The notes under the pieces: model-generated
What the model was told of the DNA's origin: nothing
Databases searched by the model: none
The model's input: the letters and a program-made list of their open reading frames with translations, nothing else
From: Amycolatopsis echigonensis
GTDB taxonomy: Bacteria; Actinomycetota; Actinomycetes; Mycobacteriales; Pseudonocardiaceae
NCBI RefSeq assembly: GCF_014174495.1
Contig: NZ_JACJHR010000063.1
Location: 1 to 53,248, forward strand
Length of the DNA stretch: 53,248 bases
Direction of reading: 5' to 3'
Part shown: positions 15,138-22,452 of the stretch, in pieces
Layout of the letters: every line of letters begins with the position of its first letter
How positions within the stretch are numbered: the first letter of the stretch is position 1
Program-made: the position numbers and the translations under genes

Positions 15138-15521
15138 GCTTGCCCCTCCTGTCCGGGTAACACCTGCCGAACCAGGTGCGACACCTCTCCGTGGTGAGGA
15201 GTACCCTCGACCATCGGTGATCGCGCGTCAACGCGACCCCTGCCACTTCGCACGCCTCGGCGTGCTCCGGCCGAAAGGAGGTGAGGGACCGCTCATGAGC
15301 AGTGGTGATAGTCCGCTCCCTAGTAGCCCGGCTGCCGCCCCACCTCCGCCCTCAACGGTGCGGCTGCGCCGCGCAGCATTGCCTGGTGTTCCCGCCTCGC
15401 CGGCCGGCCTTTTCCCCTCCTGGTAGGCCCGCGTCCGGGAACTCACGGTGCCGCCGGACGGACCCCCGCAGTCCGCCTGGCCGTCGTCTTCGTGCTTCAC
15501 GACGCTCGCCCAGGAGAACCC
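15138..15521 (+). promoter_or_regulatory. 384-bp corA leader region
   Basis: The gap between maoC and corA is long for this compact region. It holds AAAGGAGGTGA, a full anti-Shine-Dalgarno match (15273-15283), twelve bases before a 43-codon proline-rich ORF. It also holds a near-direct repeat (GGTGAGGGACCGCTC, then GGTGATAGTCCGCTC) and several GC-rich inverted stretches between the small ORF and corA. The layout fits a translated leader controlling a magnesium transporter, as known for Salmonella MgtL and CorL. I found no match to the M-box consensus. Confidence 0.5.
15295..15426 (+). CDS. proline-rich leader peptide upstream of corA
   Basis: Encodes 43 residues beginning MSSGDSPLPSSPAAAPPPPS, with nine prolines in the first 30 including a run of four (PPPP), and ending AGLFPSW. 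The ATG is downstream of a perfect AAAGGAGGTGA site, though the 12-base spacing is long. The stop lies 95 bp before the corA start. Runs of proline slow ribosomes; in Salmonella, proline-rich leader ORFs ahead of magnesium transporter genes use this for control. No homology is claimed, and coding status is inferred from the ribosome site and position. Confidence 0.5.
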   Translation: MSSGDSPLPSSPAAAPPPPSTVRLRRAALPGVPASPAGLFPSW

Positions 15522-16610
15522 ATGCCTGCCATTCCCTCGCTAGGCGGCCTTCGCGGCCGCGGCAACAACCGGGCCAAGGCCAATCTCGAACGGCCGATCC
15601 CGGTGCCGCTGTCGGCCTATGTCGTCGATTGCGCGGTGTATGTCGACGGCAAGCGGCTGCCCGGGCGCTGGACGCACGCCGAGGCCATTCGCGAGGTGCG
15701 CAAGCGGCACGCGGGTTTCGTCTGGATCGGTTTGCACGAGCCCGATTCCGACCAGATCCAGGGCATCGCGGACACCTTCGGCCTGCACGAACTGGCCGTC
15801 GAGGACGCGCTGGAGGCGCATCAGCGGCCGAAGCTGGAGCGCTACGACGACACGCTGTTCCTGGTGCTGAAGACGGTCCGCTACGTCGAGCACCAGTCGC
15901 CGACCACGGCGAACGAAATCGTGGAAACCGGCGAGCTGATGGTGTTCCTCGGCCGCGATTTCGTGATCACCGTCCGGCACGGCAACCACTCCGGTCTCGC
16001 CCGGCTGCGCCGCGACCTCGACGAGGACCCTGAGCGGCTCTCCCTCGGCGCGGCGGCGGTCGTGCACGCGATCGCCGACCACGTGGTCGACCACTACCTG
16101 GAGGTCACCAGCCGGATCGAGGCGGACATCGACGAGATCGAGGCGCAGGTGTTCGCGCCGCGCTCGTCGGTGAGCGCCGAGCAGATCTACCTGATGAAGC
16201 GGGAAGTGCTCGAACTGCGGCGCGCGGTGGTCCCGCTCGCCACGCCGGTGTCGCGGCTCGCCGAGGGCTACACGCGGCTGGTGCCGGACGAGGTCCGCTC
16301 GTATTTCCGCGACGTCGCCGACCACCTCGCGACGGTGTCGGAACGCGTGGCGGCGTTCGACGAACTGCTCAGCACCCTGGTCGACGCGACCGTCGCGAAG
16401 ATCTCGCTGCAGCAGAACACCGACATGCGCAAGATCACCGCGTGGGCGGCGATCATCACGGTGCCCACGATGGTCGCGGGCATCTACGGCATGAACTTCG
16501 ACTACATGCCCGAACTGCATTGGCAGTTCGGGTATCCGATCGTGGTTTCGATCATTCTCGCGATCTGTCTGCTGCTGTACCGAATATTCCGGAAGAACGA
16601 CTGGTTGTAG
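15522..16610 (+). CDS. corA: CorA magnesium/cobalt transporter
   Basis: A 362-residue CorA protein. A soluble N-terminal domain is followed by a long helical stalk (EADIDEIEAQVF to LMKREVLELRRAVVP). Two C-terminal membrane helices follow; the first ends in the selectivity-filter signature YGMNF (G323-M324-N325) and the loop carries YMPELHW. It ends in the usual basic tail RIFRKNDWL. It forms pentameric Mg2+ channels in the cytoplasmic membrane. ATG 15522 has AGGAG six bases upstream. It is preceded by a putative regulatory leader and followed at 52 bp by a tiny membrane protein gene. Confidence 0.96.
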   Translation: MPAIPSLGGLRGRGNNRAKANLERPIPVPLSAYVVDCAVYVDGKRLPGRWTHAEAIREVRKRHAGFVWIGLHEPDSDQIQGIADTFGLHELAVEDALEAHQRPKLERYDDTLFLVLKTVRYVEHQSPTTANEIVETGELMVFLGRDFVITVRHGNHSGLARLRRDLDEDPERLSLGAAAVVHAIADHVVDHYLEVTSRIEADIDEIEAQVFAPRSSVSAEQIYLMKREVLELRRAVVPLATPVSRLAEGYTRLVPDEVRSYFRDVADHLATVSERVAAFDELLSTLVDATVAKISLQQNTDMRKITAWAAIITVPTMVAGIYGMNFDYMPELHWQFGYPIVVSIILAICLLLYRIFRKNDWL

Positions 16611-16662
16611 CCGCCCTCGCGGTCCCCCTTTCTTCCCCCGGTTGCAGGAGGTTCGTCTCGTC

Positions 16663-16779
16663 ATGTCCCGGTTGCTGTCCAACCTCAAGTTCTGGGCCGT
16701 CGCCCTCTGCCTCGTGTGGATCGTCGGCATCGTCGCGATGATCGCGCTCAACCCCGGGTTCGCGCACGGCATGAAGTGA
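16663..16779 (+). CDS. 38-residue single-pass membrane protein downstream of corA
   Basis: Encodes a basic N-terminal segment (MSRLLSNLKFW), one clear transmembrane helix (AVALCLVWIVGIVAMIAL) and a short tail NPGFAHGMK. The ATG has AGGAGGT about ten bases upstream. Codon third positions are mostly G or C, supporting translation. It sits between corA and the phosphoesterase gene, 52 bp after corA. No family is recognised; small membrane proteins next to ion transporters sometimes act as modulators, but that is only an inference here. Confidence 0.6.
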   Translation: MSRLLSNLKFWAVALCLVWIVGIVAMIALNPGFAHGMK

Positions 16780-16805
16780 CGCCGCGTGCGCCGTAATCTG
16801 GGCGC

Positions 16806-17459
16806 ATGCCGAAAGCGCTGGTGGTGGCCGACGAGGCCGACGAGCGGCTGTGGACCCCGGCGGTCCGCTCGCTGCGGGTCGACCTCGTCGTCGCCGCCGG
16901 CGATCTGCCGTTCGCGTATCTCGAGCACCTCGCCGGCATGCTCGACGTGCCGTGCGTGTTCGTCCCGGGCAACCACGACCCGGACCTGAGCGGCTACACC
17001 CGCTACGGCGGACTGTCCATGAAGGACGGTTTCCCGACCGAATGGCCCGGCCCCGCCGGCGGCATCAACGCCGACGGCCGCGTCGTCGACGTCGCCGGGC
17101 TGCGCATCGCCGGGCTCGGCGGTTCGATCCGCTACCGCGATGGTCCGAACCAGTGGACGCAGCGTCAGCAGGCTCGCCGGGCCCGGCGGCTGGAGCTCCG
17201 TTTCCGGTGGCGGAAATGGCGCGACGGCAACGGAATCGACATTCTGCTGACGCATTCGCCGCCGCGGCATCTCGGCGACCGCGAAGATCCGCCGCACCAA
17301 GGTTTCACCTGTCTGCACCGCACGATCGAAACCCTGCAGCCGCGGTGGCTGCTGCACGGACACATCCACCCGCACGGCGAACCAGTGCCCGACCGCGTGG
17401 CCGGCCGCACCCGGATCCGCAACGTGGTGGGCTACCAGGTGATGGAGTTCCCGCGATGA
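16806..17459 (+). CDS. metallophosphoesterase
   Basis: A 217-residue calcineurin-like phosphoesterase. The metal-site motifs are VAAGDLPFA (Asp ligand), VPGNHDPD, THSPPRH and GHIHPHG; the usual first motif DxH near the N-terminus reads VADEADERL and is degenerate. Substrates of this fold include phosphoproteins, cyclic nucleotides and nucleic acids. Its stop overlaps the ATG of the ParB-fold gene (ATGA), so the two are translationally coupled. The role of the pair is unknown. Confidence 0.85.
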   Translation: MPKALVVADEADERLWTPAVRSLRVDLVVAAGDLPFAYLEHLAGMLDVPCVFVPGNHDPDLSGYTRYGGLSMKDGFPTEWPGPAGGINADGRVVDVAGLRIAGLGGSIRYRDGPNQWTQRQQARRARRLELRFRWRKWRDGNGIDILLTHSPPRHLGDREDPPHQGFTCLHRTIETLQPRWLLHGHIHPHGEPVPDRVAGRTRIRNVVGYQVMEFPR

Positions 17460-18295
17460 CCCGACCGACCGGTTTCCCGCGTGCTGACGCCGAAAACGAC
17501 TTCCTTCGAGCCCGGCGACGGCAAGTGCTGTCCCGGCTTTCCACCTGGCTGCGCCGGGAACCCGACGACGTCAACATCATGCTGCCGTTCCACGAAGTGG
17601 TGCAGGCGCTCGGTTACGTGAGCGAGGCGCGGATCGGCACGCGAGTGATCACTTTGGACTCGATCGTCGGCACCGTCGACCGGAGCCGCGATTTCGACCG
17701 CCGGTTCCGCCCCACGTCCGCCCGGGTCCGGCAGCGCTGGGAACGACTCGCGCTGGCCGCCCGCCGCGGCGAGGCGATCCCGCCGATCGAGGTGTACCGC
17801 ATCGGCGAGCTGCATTTCATTATCGATGGCCACCACCGGGTTTCGGTCGCACTGGCGCAAGGCCTGTCCACAATAGAAGCTTCGGTGACGGTCGTGCGCA
17901 CCAAACTGAACCCGAGCGGCATCCGGTACCGCGGCGACCTGATCGTGAAGGATTATCGGCGGCTGTTCCTGGAACGCGTCCCGCTTTCCGGTCACGCGCG
18001 GGCTTCGGTGCTGGTGACGGATCCGTGGAACTACGCCCAGCTCGGCGAGCACGTCGAAGCGTGGGGTTTCCGGCTGATGCAGGACGAAGGCCAGTTCATC
18101 GACCGCGCGACCGTCGCGCAGCGCTGGTTCGACGAGGAGTTCACGCCGGTGGTGGCGATGCTGCGGCAGGCCGACCTGATCGGCGACCGCACCGAGGCCG
18201 AGGCGTACCTGTGGGTCGCTTGCGAGCGGTACCGGCTGATCCGGACGCACCGCTGGGACGAGGAAATCATCGAAAGGCTGCGCTCCCAACAGTGA
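17456..18295 (+). CDS. ParB/Srx-fold domain protein
   Basis: A 279-residue protein. The N-terminal helix bundle (FLRARRRQVLSRLSTWL) is followed by GTRVITLDSIVGTVDR and the core IPPIEVYRIGELHFIIDGHH then RVSVALAQG, the ParB/sulfiredoxin-fold nucleotide-binding motif. The C-terminal half is helical and unlike chromosomal ParB; there is no obvious DNA-binding HTH or parA neighbour. ParB-fold domains bind CTP or ATP and some act as kinases. The start overlaps the phosphoesterase stop. A kinase-like or nucleotide-dependent partner of the phosphoesterase is possible but unproven. Confidence 0.8.
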   Translation: MTRPTGFPRADAENDFLRARRRQVLSRLSTWLRREPDDVNIMLPFHEVVQALGYVSEARIGTRVITLDSIVGTVDRSRDFDRRFRPTSARVRQRWERLALAARRGEAIPPIEVYRIGELHFIIDGHHRVSVALAQGLSTIEASVTVVRTKLNPSGIRYRGDLIVKDYRRLFLERVPLSGHARASVLVTDPWNYAQLGEHVEAWGFRLMQDEGQFIDRATVAQRWFDEEFTPVVAMLRQADLIGDRTEAEAYLWVACERYRLIRTHRWDEEIIERLRSQQ

Positions 18296-18298
18296 CTT

Positions 18299-18334
18299 GT
18301 CAGGCGACCCCTGACGTGTCAGGCTAGTCCTGAC
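18299..18334. promoter_or_regulatory. two tandem GTCAGG-N5-CCTGAC palindromes
   Basis: Two perfect 6-5-6 palindromes (18299-18315 and 18318-18334) share identical arms and are offset by 19 bp, about two helical turns. They end 14 bp before the zinc-finger/HTH gene and begin just after the ParB-fold stop. This is the form of a cooperative repressor operator. The zinc-finger protein itself is the obvious candidate to bind it. Confidence 0.75.
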
Positions 18335-18348
18335 ACTGGGAGGTTGCG

Positions 18349-18696
18349 ATGACTTCGTACTGCTCGTTCTGTCTCAAACCGGCCGACGAGGTGGCCAAGC
18401 TGATCGCCGGTGCGGGCGTCTACATCTGCGACGGCTGCGTCGGACTGTGCGAACAGATCCTGGCCGGGCAGCACGAGCCGGGGACGTCCGAGGTGACGCT
18501 GTGGGAGCGGAAATCGGACGAGGAGATCCTCGAGAGCATCCCGCGGATGGCGAAGGTCAGCGCGCAGACGGACGCGCGGATCCAGGAGCAGGTGGATCTG
18601 CTGCGGACGCGCGGGGTGGCGTGGGCGCGGATCGGCGAGGCGCTCGGGGTGACGCGGCAGTCGGCCTGGGAGCGGTTTTCCGCCGAGCGGAAATGA
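18349..18696 (+). CDS. ClpX-type C4 zinc-finger protein with C-terminal HTH-like segment
   Basis: 115 residues. The N-terminal zinc finger has Cys5-x2-Cys8 and Cys27-x2-Cys30 with CDGCVGLC, as in the ClpX zinc-binding domain. There is no AAA+ domain. Residues ~50-90 are helical, and ARIGEALGVTRQSAWERF at the C-terminus looks like a helix-turn-helix recognition unit. A small DNA-binding regulator is likely. The ATG at 18349 has GGGAGG seven bases upstream. Two tandem palindromes lie just upstream, suggesting autoregulation. A hairpin terminator follows. Confidence 0.8.
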   Translation: MTSYCSFCLKPADEVAKLIAGAGVYICDGCVGLCEQILAGQHEPGTSEVTLWERKSDEEILESIPRMAKVSAQTDARIQEQVDLLRTRGVAWARIGEALGVTRQSAWERFSAERK

Positions 18697-18699
18697 GAA

Positions 18700-18733
18700 C
18701 GGCCCTCTCCCGCGTGCCGGCGGGAGAGGGCCG
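18700..18733. terminator. hairpin terminator between convergent genes
   Basis: Perfect 14-bp stem (CGGCCCTCTCCCGC with GCGGGAGAGGGCCG) and six-base loop, four bases past the stop of the zinc-finger gene. Confidence 0.8.
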
Positions 18734-18803
18734 ATCCATCTCTACAGCTTGGGACGAGTCCGGACTGCTTGGTTGTCGCGGGCGAGCCGTTCCTCGGCCT
18801 TGC

Positions 18804-18998
18804 TCAGTCGCTGGGGATGATGGCCCAGAGGATCAGGTACGCGACGAACTGCGGCCCCGGCAGCAGGCATGACAGCAGCGCGAGCACGCGGACCTTGCCC
18901 GGCGTGGTCCCGAAGCGACGGGCGAGCCCGGCGCACACTCCGCCGATCATGCGCCCCTCCCGCGGCCGACTCAGCCGGTGAGTGACAGGTGCGGTCAT
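18804..18998 (-). CDS. PspC domain protein
   Basis: A 64-residue protein consisting of one PspC domain: RPREGRMIGGVCAGLARRFG followed by a hydrophobic helix (VLALLSCLLPGPQFVAYLILW). PspC domains belong to envelope-stress systems, in which the protein sits in the cytoplasmic membrane; a minimal domain like this is common in actinomycetes. ATG 18998 has GGGAGGGG seven bases upstream, which fixes the start. It is alone on the minus strand, with a hairpin terminator downstream shared with the zinc-finger gene. Confidence 0.85.
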   Translation of the reverse strand: MTAPVTHRLSRPREGRMIGGVCAGLARRFGTTPGKVRVLALLSCLLPGPQFVAYLILWAIIPSD

Positions 18999-19263
18999 CG
19001 TGTTCCCCTCCCGTTGGGTTCGTACCTCCATGGCACCACGTCCGCTGCCGGGGCACATCGCTCCGCGGGACGATCCGGACCCCTAAGGGGATGGGGTGCG
19101 GGAAGGGGGACGAATCGGGGTCGAGAACGGGAACTCGCAGCTCAACGCTCGCCCGGGGCAGCATCACGGTACGACAGGAGCGCTCGTCTTTCCGACCCGG
19201 ACCGGCCCGCTTGTCCGCCGGATCTTCGTCGCCCGCGGTGCACGCCGATCCGCTCCCGCCGAG
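18999..19263. other. non-coding region upstream of pspC-like gene
   Basis: No gene is supported here. It holds the upstream region of the PspC gene and G-rich stretches near 19085-19110. It ends at a long hairpin repeat. I see no clear promoter for either direction. Confidence 0.3.
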
Positions 19264-19318
19264 GTCCGTGAAGGACTCCTTGAGGGAACCTGATTCCCCC
19301 AAGGAGTCCTTCACGGAC
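19264..19318. repeat. dispersed hairpin repeat, family A, copy 1
   Basis: Arms of 25 bp beginning GTCCGTGAAGGACTCCTTGA pair with one mismatch around the loop CCTGA. A closely similar hairpin lies at 20369-20423 and a short form at 35832-35856. Here it lies about 150 bp upstream of the lipoprotein gene rather than after a gene. Confidence 0.9.
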
Positions 19319-19466
19319 TTCTCGGCAGAGGCGGGACCCTCATCGGGATGCGGTGGAAGCATTCCCCGTTCTCCACAACCGTCCCACCAGCGGTGATGAC
19401 GCAGCGAAGTGTGGGATTTCCCGGCGAGGGCTGGATTTTTCGCCACTCACGGTGATACTGCACCCC

Positions 19467-20366
19467 GTGCGTAACCCACTCGGAGTCCTCGCAGTCGGCT
19501 GTTCGGTGCTCCTCGCCGCAGCATGTTCCGCGGAGTCTGCCCCCGCCCCGGCAGCGCAGTCCACGCCGGTGCCCTTGACCGCGATCGCGGCGCTCGGGGA
19601 CTTCGCGACGCTCGACTACTGCAGCCTTCTCGACCCGAAGCGGCTCAAGAACGCCACTGCCGACACGCCCGATTCCTCGTTCACCGCGTGCCAGGCGGAC
19701 TTCGTCCAGGCCGGGCGGCCCCGGACGGTCACCATCGGGCCGCTCGCCGCCGACCGCGATCCCACCGTGCAGGCGTACGCGTACCCGGGCAAGGTGCCGG
19801 ACGGCGTTTCCGTGCAGCAGGCGGGTTTCGTGCCGGAGCGGACGTGCGGGCGGGCCATTACGTTCGCCGACGGGGAGCGGCTGGCCGTTTCGGTCACCGA
19901 CCGGGACGACCGCGGCAGCGCGGAGGACCGGTGCACCGCCGCGGACGACGTGGTCGGCGGGGCCCTCGACGCGGTGACCGGCAACCGGGTGCGGCATCCG
20001 CAGTTGCCGGATCGCTCGTGGGGCCGGGTGGATTCCTGCGCGATTCTCACCGGGTCCGGGGCGCAGGGCGGCGACGCGACGGCCGGGCTCGCCGGGCATT
20101 CCTGCATCCTCGACAAGGTGAGCCTGGAATTCGCGGTGGTGCGGCAGGCTCCGGCGGGACCGTCGGAAACGCTGGGCAACCGGGTGGCGCGGGTGGCGGC
20201 CGACGGGGCGTTCTGCCGGGTCCGGACGGTGCAGCCCTCCCCGGCCACGCCAGGACGCGCGGAGCAAGCGACGGTGAGCGTGGTCGACACCAGCGGCGCG
20301 GGCGGGGACGCGGCTTGTCCGGCCGCCCGCACCGTCGCCGCGACGATCTTTTCGCGGATCCCCTGA
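19467..20366 (+). CDS. putative secreted lipoprotein of unknown function
   Basis: 299 residues. GTG 19467 starts VRNPLGVLAVGCSVLLAAAC, a lipoprotein signal peptide with the lipobox LAAAC. The mature part opens with a Pro/Ala linker and then two similar halves, each with a conserved CSLLDPKRL- or SCAILTGSG-type start and further Cys residues (TCGRAI, DRCTAAD, HSCILD, FCRVRT), suggesting disulfide bonds. The halves resemble the DUF3558-like lipoproteins common in actinomycetes, but the match is weak. The upstream frame is open but has no homology. It is flanked on both sides by family A hairpins. Confidence 0.75.
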   Translation: MRNPLGVLAVGCSVLLAAACSAESAPAPAAQSTPVPLTAIAALGDFATLDYCSLLDPKRLKNATADTPDSSFTACQADFVQAGRPRTVTIGPLAADRDPTVQAYAYPGKVPDGVSVQQAGFVPERTCGRAITFADGERLAVSVTDRDDRGSAEDRCTAADDVVGGALDAVTGNRVRHPQLPDRSWGRVDSCAILTGSGAQGGDATAGLAGHSCILDKVSLEFAVVRQAPAGPSETLGNRVARVAADGAFCRVRTVQPSPATPGRAEQATVSVVDTSGAGGDAACPAARTVAATIFSRIP

Positions 20367-20368
20367 AC

Positions 20369-20423
20369 GTCCGTGAAGGGCTCCTTGCGGGAATCTGATT
20401 CCCGCAAGGAGCCCTTCACGGAC
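20369..20423. repeat. dispersed hairpin repeat, family A, copy 2 (acts as terminator)
   Basis: Perfect 26-bp arms beginning GTCCGTGAAGGGCTCCTTGC around the loop CTG, three bases past the lipoprotein stop and seven before the convergent sugC stop. Position makes it the likely bidirectional terminator. Confidence 0.92.
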
Positions 20424-20430
20424 CGCTGGC

Positions 20431-21606
20431 TCAGTCGGCGTAGGTGAGGTTTCGGCCGTCGGACGGGTCGAAGAGCTTCACCTTGTCCGCGTCGAACCAC
20501 ATTCGCAGGTCCTGGTTCTCCGCGGCCGCCGATTCCGCCGACAGCCGGGCCACGATCAGCGACTCCGCGCCGGGGACGTCGGCCGAACCGCTGTCCGCGG
20601 CCAGTTCCGCCAGCTCCGCGGAGGTCGCGGCTTCGCCGTCCACGGTGAAGTGCGCGAACTTCTCCGAGCCCATCGACTCCAGGACGTCCACGTGCGCGGT
20701 GAACGTCGCGCCCTCGCGGCCCGATTCGACCAGTGCGGCGTCCTCGAAGTGTTCCGGGCGGATGCCCATGATCACCTCGCGCGGGGCGTTCGCCGCCTCG
20801 GCCATCCGGCGGACCCGGTCGGTCAGCGGGGTGCTGCCCAGCGAACTGCGCACCTGGCCGTCTTCGAGCGTCGCGGGGACGAAGTTCATCGACGGCGAGC
20901 CGATGAATCCGGCCACGAACAGGTTCGCCGGGTTGTCGTAGAGGAACTGCGGCGAACCGATCTGCTGCACGTACCCGGCCCGCAGCACCACGACCCGGTC
21001 GCCGAGGGTCATCGCCTCGGTCTGGTCGTGCGTGACGTACAGCGTGGTCGTGCCGAGCTGCTTCTGGATCTTCGACACCGACGTCCGCATCTGGCCGCGC
21101 AGTTTGGCGTCCAGGTTGGACAGCGGCTCGTCCATCAGGAACGCCTTGGGATTGCGGACGATCGCCCGGCCCATCGCCACCCGCTGCCGCTGCCCGCCGG
21201 ACAGGTTGGCCGGTTTGCGGTCGAGGTGCTGGGTCAGGTCGAGGATCTGCGCCGCCTCCTCCACTTTGGACCGGACGATCTTGTCGTCCACTTTGGCCAG
21301 CCGCAGCGGGAACGCCATGTTCTCGCGCACGCTCATGTGCGGGTACAGCGCGTACGACTGGAACACCATCGCGATGTCCCGGTCCTTCGGCGCCTTCTCG
21401 TTGACCCGCTTGCCGTCGATGCGCAGTTCGCCGGAGGAGATGTCCTCCAGCCCGGCGACCATGTTGAGCGTGGTCGACTTCCCGCAGCCGGACGGGCCGA
21501 CCAGGATGATGAACTCGCCGTCGGCGATCGTGATGTCCACTTCGGACACCGCGAGCGCGCCGTCGGGGTAGCGCTTGGAAACCTTGTCGAGAACGATTTC
21601 AGCCAT
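20431..21606 (-). CDS. sugC: trehalose ABC importer ATPase, SugC-like
   Basis: A 391-residue sugar-importer ATPase (MalK/UgpC type). Walker A is GPSGCGKST, Q-loop is VFQSYALYPH, signature is LSGGQRQRVAMGRA, Walker B is FLMDEPLSNLD, and the switch His is in VTHDQTEAMTLGD. A C-terminal regulatory OB/TOBE domain (MGIRPEHFED) follows, with an acidic insert near residue 340. It powers uptake through the two permeases encoded just upstream. The order binding protein, permease, permease, ATPase equals that of lpqY-sugA-sugB-sugC, which recycles trehalose in mycobacteria. It starts three bases after the sugB stop. Confidence 0.93.
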   Translation of the reverse strand: MAEIVLDKVSKRYPDGALAVSEVDITIADGEFIILVGPSGCGKSTTLNMVAGLEDISSGELRIDGKRVNEKAPKDRDIAMVFQSYALYPHMSVRENMAFPLRLAKVDDKIVRSKVEEAAQILDLTQHLDRKPANLSGGQRQRVAMGRAIVRNPKAFLMDEPLSNLDAKLRGQMRTSVSKIQKQLGTTTLYVTHDQTEAMTLGDRVVVLRAGYVQQIGSPQFLYDNPANLFVAGFIGSPSMNFVPATLEDGQVRSSLGSTPLTDRVRRMAEAANAPREVIMGIRPEHFEDAALVESGREGATFTAHVDVLESMGSEKFAHFTVDGEAATSAELAELAADSGSADVPGAESLIVARLSAESAAAENQDLRMWFDADKVKLFDPSDGRNLTYAD

Positions 21607-21609
21607 GGG

Positions 21610-22452
21610 TCAGCCCTTCACCGCACCGGACGTCAGCCCCGCCACGATGCGACGCTGGAAGAACAACACGAACAGGATGATCGGCACCGTGATCACGACC
21701 GCGGCCGCGCACACCTGGCCGGTCGGGTCCTCGAACTGCGAGGACCCGGTGAAGAACGACAACGCCGCGGGCACCGTGCGCGACGACTCGGTGGACGTCA
21801 GCGAGATGGCGAACAGGAAGTCGTTCCAGCAGAGGATGAACACCAGGATCGCCGTGGTGAACACGCCCGGCGCGGCCAGCGGCGCGATCACCTTCCGGAA
21901 CGCCTGCGCCGGCGTCGCGCCGTCCATTTTCGCCGCCTTTTCCAGTTCCCACGGGATTTCCCGGAAGAACGCGGACAGCGTGTAGATCGACAGCGGCAGC
22001 GCGAACGTGATGTAGGGCAGGATCAGCCCCGGCCAGGTGTCGAAAAGGCCGAGCCCGCGTTCGATGTTGAACAGCGGGGTGACGAGCGAAACCTGCGGGA
22101 ACATCGCGATCAGCAGGGAAAGCCCCACCAGCAGCTGCTTCCCGGGGAAATCCAGCCGGGCGATCGCGTACGCCGCCATCGTGCCCAGCACCACCGCGAT
22201 GACCGTGGAGATCACCGCGATGCCGATCGAGTTCACCAGCGCGTGCAGGAACTCCGTGGTCTGGAAAATGTCCGCGTAGTTCTTGAGCGTCCATTCCACC
22301 GGGATGAAATTGCCGTCGGTGAGCGTCGCTTTGGTCTTGAACGACAGCGAAAGCACCCACAGCACCGGGACGATCGCGAACACCACCACCAGGATGTCCA
22401 GCAGGCCCCAGCCGACTTTGCGGCCGGTCGTGGCCGCACCACCGATAGCCAT
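21610..22452 (-). CDS. sugB: trehalose ABC importer permease, SugB-like
   Basis: A 280-residue permease of the MalG type with six membrane helices. The cytoplasmic coupling loop is ELEKAAKMDGATPAQAFRKV, the EAA motif that docks on the ATPase. The N-terminus has a short tail (MAIGGAATTGRKVGW). ATG 22452 overlaps the sugA stop by one base (TGATG), so translation is coupled. It pairs with SugA to form the channel. Substrate assignment rests on gene order and synteny with the mycobacterial trehalose system, not on residues seen. Confidence 0.92.
   Translation of the reverse strand: MAIGGAATTGRKVGWGLLDILVVVFAIVPVLWVLSLSFKTKATLTDGNFIPVEWTLKNYADIFQTTEFLHALVNSIGIAVISTVIAVVLGTMAAYAIARLDFPGKQLLVGLSLLIAMFPQVSLVTPLFNIERGLGLFDTWPGLILPYITFALPLSIYTLSAFFREIPWELEKAAKMDGATPAQAFRKVIAPLAAPGVFTTAILVFILCWNDFLFAISLTSTESSRTVPAALSFFTGSSQFEDPTGQVCAAAVVITVPIILFVLFFQRRIVAGLTSGAVKG

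Noticed and set aside
15138..15521. M-box magnesium riboswitch in the corA leader
   Set aside because: No recognisable M-box consensus order; the leader is better explained by a translated small ORF. A covariance search would settle this.
15540..17375. Minus-strand frame of 611 residues opposite corA and the phosphoesterase
   Set aside because: Antisense shadow of two recognised genes; no conserved motif and implausible Arg/Val/Asp composition.
18742..19446. Frame that continues past the PspC gene into an Ala/Arg-rich extension
   Set aside because: It is in another frame from PspC and has no domain; PspC has its own start and stop with a proper ribosome site.
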